Origin: Alkalibacillus salilacus
Lineage (GTDB): Bacteria; Bacillota; Bacilli; Bacillales; Alkalibacillaceae
Reading direction: 5' to 3'
Assembly (NCBI RefSeq): GCF_030812915.1
Contig: NZ_JAUSTQ010000018.1
Location: 1-37,063 of the forward strand
Length of the DNA: 37,063 nt
In this document: positions 32,575 through 37,063 of the stretch, piece after piece
Layout: each line of letters begins with the position of its first letter
How positions within the stretch are numbered: position 1 is the first letter of the stretch
The notes under the pieces: generated by a model
The model's database searches: none
Told to the model about the DNA's origin: nothing
Seen by the model: only the letters and a program-made list of their open reading frames with translations
Program-made: the position numbers and the translations under genes

Positions 32575-32841
32575 TCACTCCAACCCATATAAATCAATCG
32601 CAACCACTGTTAGAACGGCTAAGAAACCTACACGGAAGAATATTTTTTCTTTAGTAGAAACGCCTATCTTATTATCCGCAAATTGAACGTAGATACAAAG
32701 ACATATGTAGCCAAACATAGTCAGAGCATATCCGGCTGTATCCTGTAAGATTGATAAGTGTCTCAATATCGCTAAACCTATAAGTAAAAGACCAAAATAA
32801 CCAATGACCAAATGAATGTATTTTTTCTGTCGCTCATCCAT
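32575..32841 (-). CDS. Small membrane protein
   Basis: An 88-aa protein with three membrane segments (about 8-26, 37-53 and 70-86), a basic N-terminus (MDERQKKYIH) and a loop NKIGVSTKEKIFF. ATG 32841 follows GAGGGATTTGGG. No family was recognised. Confidence 0.65.
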   Translation of the reverse strand: MDERQKKYIHLVIGYFGLLLIGLAILRHLSILQDTAGYALTMFGYICLCIYVQFADNKIGVSTKEKIFFRVGFLAVLTVVAIDLYGLE

Positions 32842-33320
32842 CCCAAATCCCTCACAATCATTTCCCTTAAAACCCCGTTATTTAGCCTTCGATTACAGAA
32901 ATACACAAGACTGTATTGTATATTTCTAAATGATAGTAAAATAACTTCTAAAGCAGATTTCTTAACAATTAGAACTATATCTTCCTAATATAAGATTCTC
33001 CGTCAAGGGGATTTTTTCCATAAAATGAATTTAACAAAAAATTCCCAAAATAACAATTGAAAATAGCGCCTTTGTTTACTCATACCTTCTCAAAACTTTA
33101 ATTACATACTTTCACTAATGGTATACACACTTGCTTAAAACTGCTCAAAGACTGGCAGTAAGATTACCACTTCAGTCAAAGTATTACAACGTTACTCATA
33201 TAGTCATCGAGAACAAAATTTTAATAAATAAGACTGAAACCCAAGTAATCCTCATAAAAGTTGCTATACAATATTTCACTTTTAGAAGAAACGCATAATT
33301 AATAGTATATTATGAATTTT
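32842..33320. other. Gene-free AT-rich region
   Basis: About 480 bp without a supportable gene on either strand. A weak hairpin with six T follows near 33000-33016 (plus strand), but no gene ends there. The right edge leads into the ABC-2 operon promoter. Confidence 0.4.
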
Positions 33321-33349
33321 TTGACAAATATATGGAATTAGTGTATAAA
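33321..33349 (+). promoter_or_regulatory. Consensus promoter of the ABC-2 operon
   Basis: TTGACA (33321-33326), 17-nt spacer, TATAAA (33344-33349). It is close to the sigma-A consensus, with transcription start near 33356, about 50 nt before the ATPase start codon. Confidence 0.75.
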
Positions 33350-33404
33350 AAGAGCAATGAAGTAGGTTATATAATGAGAGGCATTACTAAAAGGTGTGGT
33401 TTTA

Positions 33405-34289
33405 TTGATTACCAATGTGAAAAGATTGTTCAAAAGTTATAAGGGTCGGCAAATCTTGAACGATATACATATTTCAATAGATGAGCCTCAGATAATTGCT
33501 TTGGTTGGGCCGAATGGTTCTGGGAAGACGACATTACTTGATTGTATGACGGGTTTAGTTCGGCCAGATCAAGGATCGATTGAATTACTTGGTAAAGACC
33601 CATCAGACCCAACTTTATATTATGATGTGTCTTATCTTCAGGATAACCGTGTATTATATGAAGATTTAACTGGTTATGAGCATTTGTACTTTATATGTCG
33701 TATGCAAAAACAACCTCTATCGCAAGTGCAACAAGTTATTGATAAGCTTGATATTGCAACCTATATGGATAAAAAAGTGAAAAATTATTCGTTAGGGATG
33801 AAACAACATCTACTATTAGCAATCGCAATCATTAATAATCCAAAACTACTAATATTAGACGAGCCTTTAAACGGGATGGACCCTTCAAATTCTATTAATG
33901 TCAGGAATCTATTGCTGGATTTATACGAGAACGGAACAACTATTATCTTGTCATCGCATAATTTAGATGAAATCGATCGGTTAACGAACGATATATTTTT
34001 CTTGAAAGATGGTGAACTACTAAAAGAATCTATTGAAGATTTAGCAGCAGAATATTACTTCATATCGGTACAGGATATGAGTAAAGCCAAGGAAGCTTTA
34101 AATTCATTTCACCATCAAACCATGACGTTCGAACAAGACAGTATTCAAGTAAAATCAAATGACGTTGATCTTCACTCAGTATTGCAGAGGTTAGTCGAGT
34201 TTGAAGTGAATATATTAGATATTAAGAAAAGGAAAACTGGAGCGAAAATACGTTATCAAGAATTGTATGGTGGTGTTTCTTTACCATGA
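33405..34289 (+). CDS. ABC transporter ATP-binding protein
   Basis: A 294-aa ATPase that would energise export by the following permeases. Walker A GPNGSGKTT, the signature YSLGMKQ (LGMKQ in place of LSGGQ, usual for ABC-2 type drug/peptide ATPases) and Walker B LLILDEPLNGMDP are all present, then the switch SSHNLDEID. The C-terminal part (about 215-294) is the family's extra domain. TTG 33405 is chosen because AAAGGTG is 8 nt upstream; GTG 33396 is nearly fused to that site. The last 4 bases overlap the permease ATG (ATGA). Confidence 0.87.
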   Translation: MITNVKRLFKSYKGRQILNDIHISIDEPQIIALVGPNGSGKTTLLDCMTGLVRPDQGSIELLGKDPSDPTLYYDVSYLQDNRVLYEDLTGYEHLYFICRMQKQPLSQVQQVIDKLDIATYMDKKVKNYSLGMKQHLLLAIAIINNPKLLILDEPLNGMDPSNSINVRNLLLDLYENGTTIILSSHNLDEIDRLTNDIFFLKDGELLKESIEDLAAEYYFISVQDMSKAKEALNSFHHQTMTFEQDSIQVKSNDVDLHSVLQRLVEFEVNILDIKKRKTGAKIRYQELYGGVSLP

Positions 34290-35395
34290 CACTACTTAAA
34301 TTTGAATTGAGAAAAAATATACCTAAACAAAAGCTCTATATACTAATTCTAATATTAATTTGTCTATCGACTTTCTTTTTTGTTAGAAATTTATCATTAC
34401 AAACGATGATTATTAACGAAGAAGAAACAGAGATTGAATCAACATTACAATCTACTTATCAAATTATAAGCGGTCATCGCAATCAACTCCAAATTACCTC
34501 AGATAATGACCAGGAACGTGAGCTGTTGGAAGTTAGCATAGAAATTAAAGATAGGTTATTGGATTTCCGTAGCGCTCATCGCCAAGATGACTGGAGAGCG
34601 ACATTAGAGTCTGAAAACAAATTTTATGAAATTGTTAAAGACTACGAAGCACAAGGTGGGCATTTTCCGATTTCAGACGAAGAACTAACTGAATCATACG
34701 CTATGAATGAAGAATTGTTAGATCGTGATATACCCAAAGAACATGATTCATATAGCATTGCTACACCTAATTACATGATGCAAGTGTTTAATTGGCTTTC
34801 TACATATGGGATTTTCATTCTTTTATTAGTTTTTCTAGGAAGCATCTTAACAAGAGAGTATGAAAACAGATCCGCACGATTATTGTTTACTCAGCCTATT
34901 AAACGTATTAATTTAATTATTTCAAAAATGGCTGTTAGTTTCTTTGTTTTTCTAATATCAATTGTAGGTATCTTATTATTTACATTTGTGATTAGTACAT
35001 TTTTCGGTGAAGAGGGTAGCTTTAACTATCCAATTCTGATTCACACAAGTGATGGAATAGCATTTATTAGCATTATATCGTATTTAACTAAAAGTTTATT
35101 GTTAGTCACTGTCGCTTTTATATTATTTTTCTCATATTACTTCTTATTAAGCTTATTGTTTAAAAATACTGTTATGGCGATGCTTGCATTACTTATTTCG
35201 ATTATTTTGGTTAATCTAATAAACGATATTTTATTAGATTATATAAGCGGGTGGTTCAACCCATTTATGAATTTATTTGTACACGAAGCAATCGTTAACC
35301 AGTCAACATTCTTATGGTATGAGGGGATTTTTGCAGCTATTCTCCTTTCTTCAATCTTAATTTGGTTGTCTAAGTTGTTGATTAAAAGACAGTAA
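34286..35395 (+). CDS. ABC-2 type permease
   Basis: A 369-aa membrane component. N-terminal TLLKFELRKNIPKQK leads into segment 1 (about 17-34). A helical outer domain rich in Glu/Gln follows (about 40-160), then five segments (about 171-191, 211-233, 252-280, 289-311 and 341-365). This is the ABC-2 pattern. It overlaps the ATPase gene by 4 nt, so translation is coupled. The substrate (antibiotic, peptide or lipid) is unknown. Confidence 0.82.
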   Translation: MTLLKFELRKNIPKQKLYILILILICLSTFFFVRNLSLQTMIINEEETEIESTLQSTYQIISGHRNQLQITSDNDQERELLEVSIEIKDRLLDFRSAHRQDDWRATLESENKFYEIVKDYEAQGGHFPISDEELTESYAMNEELLDRDIPKEHDSYSIATPNYMMQVFNWLSTYGIFILLLVFLGSILTREYENRSARLLFTQPIKRINLIISKMAVSFFVFLISIVGILLFTFVISTFFGEEGSFNYPILIHTSDGIAFISIISYLTKSLLLVTVAFILFFSYYFLLSLLFKNTVMAMLALLISIILVNLINDILLDYISGWFNPFMNLFVHEAIVNQSTFLWYEGIFAAILLSSILIWLSKLLIKRQ

Positions 35396-35420
35396 GCTCT
35401 GTGATTGGATTGATTATAAT

Positions 35421-36670
35421 ATGAATTTATTGATGTTCGAATTAAGGAAAATAGTTAGAACGAATTTGTTCAAAATGGTGCTACTAAGCATAACAGTCCT
35501 CTTGATTTCCTACTTCATAGTTGTTTATTTGAATGCTCAAAATGTAATAGAACAACAGAACATATCAGATCAAAATACCATTAGTTCCAATGAAGAAAGA
35601 ATAAATGAATTAGAAGCTTTGATTGAAAATGGACAATTGAATGAAGAAGAGGAAAAGCGATTTGAACAAGAAATCACTTTGTTAGAAGAAGCTGTTAACA
35701 AAGCTGAAATGCGATTAAGTGGATTTGAAAACGATGACTGGGAACAGGTACTTAGTACGTTTATTGAAAATGACCAGAAACTCATTGAACAAGAAAAACA
35801 GTTGAACGGTAACACTCAATTAATCGAAGCTTGTTCACATTGGAAAGTAATTTAGAAAGAAATAAATTAATTCTCGAAAAGGAAGTAAAGCCGATTTTTC
35901 CAACAGGATTCTCTACAACTGTTTATGACCAATTCGATAGTGAAAGGTCTCAAGAAGCAGCTGAAATGAAGGCAGAGAAGTTTTCAGCCAGTGCGTTATA
36001 CTTCCAAAAAAAGTTATCCGACATGGCATTTAATGCATTAGGTGTGTTGTTTTTAATTCTTATAGTAGTTGATATTACAACTAAAGAAGGCTTTCGCAAA
36101 GATGGGCCTATCAATCTCCTTTACACACAACCAATTAATCAACTGAGTTTGTTTTTAAATAAATTTATGGCTGGTGTCATAATCATTTTAATCACTTTAA
36201 GTAGTGTTATGATCATCTCAACAGCACTTGGGTTTATCTTTGATCGATTTGGTGATTGGAATTTTCCGATCCTAAGGTATGAAGAAGGTGAATTATATAG
36301 CTTTATCAATTTAGGCACATATTTAGTACAAGCACTTACCTTATTTGTATGTATTTTGATTTTTAGTTTTACTATTTATTTTCTAATGTCGCTCATGACA
36401 AACCATTTATTAGTAGGATTAATGTGCACGCTTGTTATTTATTTATTAGGAAGCGGGATGACAGAGATAGCTTTCTTTGCAGATTATGCACAATGGAATC
36501 CATTTAGTTATTATTCAGTAGCTTCAATTGTCACTCAGGAACAAGCAGCTATCAGTGGAAATTGGGAATTAACTTTTAGACATGGGACTTTAACATTGTC
36601 ATTAAGTTCTCTAGTTATTTTGACAATAATGCTGGCATTCTTACAGTTTAAAAAGAAAATATCCTTATAA
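35421..36670 (+). pseudogene. ABC-2 type permease, second copy, split by a frameshift
   Basis: A frame from ATG 35421 (144 aa) has segment 1 and the helical outer domain (LLMFELRKIVRTN...ERINELEALIENG), then ends shortly after NTQLIEA. A second frame continues the same protein: LFTLESNLERNKLILEKEVKPIFP, with ITTKEGFRKDGPINLLYTQPINQ, and all later membrane segments, ending at 36670. The shift occurs near 35820-35832 and equals a one-base loss. No slippery sequence is seen there, nor a ribosome binding site for a restart at TTG 35831. The permease is thus probably inactive, unless the loss is a sequencing error. It is paralogous to the preceding permease. Confidence 0.75.
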
Positions 36671-36786
36671 TTAACAGTATACTGTAAACATAATGTTTAA
36701 TCGGACTTTTAATCAATTAAAAAACAAATACTTATCGTATGACAACTATGTTATAGAGGCGGCATTATAGCTAATTAAGGGTATGC

Positions 36787-36969
36787 TTAAAACAAGAAAT
36801 ACAATACAAAGAACAATACTATTGTCCAGATAAAAGCAATATGTACCGTTTTTTCATTTCGTTGATTGAATCTATGATTTTTGTGTTCGATTGAAAATAT
36901 AAATAAGAAAATTAATAACAGGAAATAAATCATAAATACATATAAAAGAAAACGCCATTGCTCGACCCA
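36787..36969 (-). pseudogene. Small membrane protein, N-terminus cut by a probable insertion
   Basis: The frame WVEQWRFLLYVFMIYFLLLIFLFIF...VLYFLF ends at TAA 36787. It has two hydrophobic segments joined by SIEHKNHRFNQRNEKTVH. No start codon exists before the frame reaches 36970, where TGAACTATACC, a likely IS end, begins. The true N-terminus is thus absent. Confidence 0.5.
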
Positions 36970-37063
36970 TGAACTATACCCCAGTTAGTGGACTTAATAA
37001 AAAAAGTCCCTAGCTGGGGTTTGTTATGTTATGGACATCCCCCCCTGTTATAATGGAATGAAT
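36970..37063 (+). mobile_element. Probable end of an IS3-family element
   Basis: The sequence starting TGAACTATACCCCAGTTAG, then GTGGACTT, looks like the TG-starting terminal inverted repeat of IS3/IS150-type elements. A large hairpin follows, formed by ACCCCAG (36978-36984) and CTGGGGT (37014-37020), with inner pairing of GGACTT and AAGTCC. TATAAT at 37049 would fit a transposase promoter. The rest is outside the window, so no transposase could be seen. Confidence 0.45.

Noticed and set aside
33000-33016. Weak hairpin followed by six T on the plus strand
   Set aside because: Stem is short and relies on G-U pairs, and no plus-strand gene ends before it.
36675-36686. Palindrome ACAGTATACTGT just after the ABC-2 operon
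   Set aside because: A perfect 12-bp palindrome but no T tract follows, so it was not called a terminator. It may be chance in AT-rich DNA.

Overview
The window looks like a chromosomal accessory region of a low-GC Gram-positive bacterium of the family Bacillaceae, probably a moderately halophilic or alkaliphilic genus. The evidence is AT-rich DNA, strong AGGAGG-type ribosome binding sites, frequent TTG/GTG starts, many acidic secreted or lipid-anchored proteins, and gene families typical of Bacillus relatives: TIGR04104-like CxxC membrane proteins, DUF3221-like lipoproteins, a YesK-like protein, YhdH/YhfP oxidoreductase, and an ABC-F protein behind a terminator leader. No rRNA, tRNA, phage or CRISPR features were seen.

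Layout. About 1-20.2 kb is mostly minus-strand, small and mostly monocistronic. It holds GNAT acetyltransferases (intact at 930, 11872, 14030, 14732; broken at 7266), Nudix hydrolases (6701, 11320), an alpha/beta hydrolase, an antibiotic-resistance-type ABC-F ATPase with an attenuator leader (4084-6175), an MFS exporter (9995), a P-loop kinase-like protein, small membrane proteins and lipoproteins, an orphan secreted protein (17841) and a YhdH/YhfP oxidoreductase (19247). From 20.4 to 24.1 kb the strands alternate: a DUF3221-like lipoprotein, a membrane-anchored protein, a mazEF module, and then a compact locus at 22.5-22.9 kb with the architecture of a type I toxin-antitoxin system. From 24.2 to 32.8 kb there is another minus-strand series: small membrane proteins, an S66 (LdcA/MccF) peptidase, two VOC proteins, a SAM methyltransferase, a NIPSNAP protein, an S41 peptidase coupled to a small acidic membrane protein, and a third Nudix hydrolase. 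At 33.3-36.7 kb a plus-strand ABC-2 type operon (ATPase and two permeases) has its own strong promoter, and its last permease is split by a frameshift. The right edge holds what looks like one end of an IS3-like element cutting a small membrane gene.

The functions are a mixture of stress, detoxification and drug-tolerance genes (ABC-F, MFS, GNAT, Nudix, VOC, S66, ABC-2) with two toxin-antitoxin candidates. At least five genes are damaged in different ways (in-frame stop, homopolymer frameshift, missing start codon, permease frameshift, probable insertion), and there is also a duplicated paralogue fragment. The region therefore looks plastic and partly decaying, although sequencing error must be excluded for the frameshifts.

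The most notable observation is the 22.5-22.9 kb locus. A 54-aa hydrophobic peptide gene lies on an mRNA whose predicted 5' end can pair with its 3' end. A convergent antisense RNA with a consensus promoter covers the mRNA 3' half, and it also carries an 11-nt repeat complementary to the mRNA 5' UTR. The peptide does not resemble the TxpA/BsrG or Fst sequences I know.
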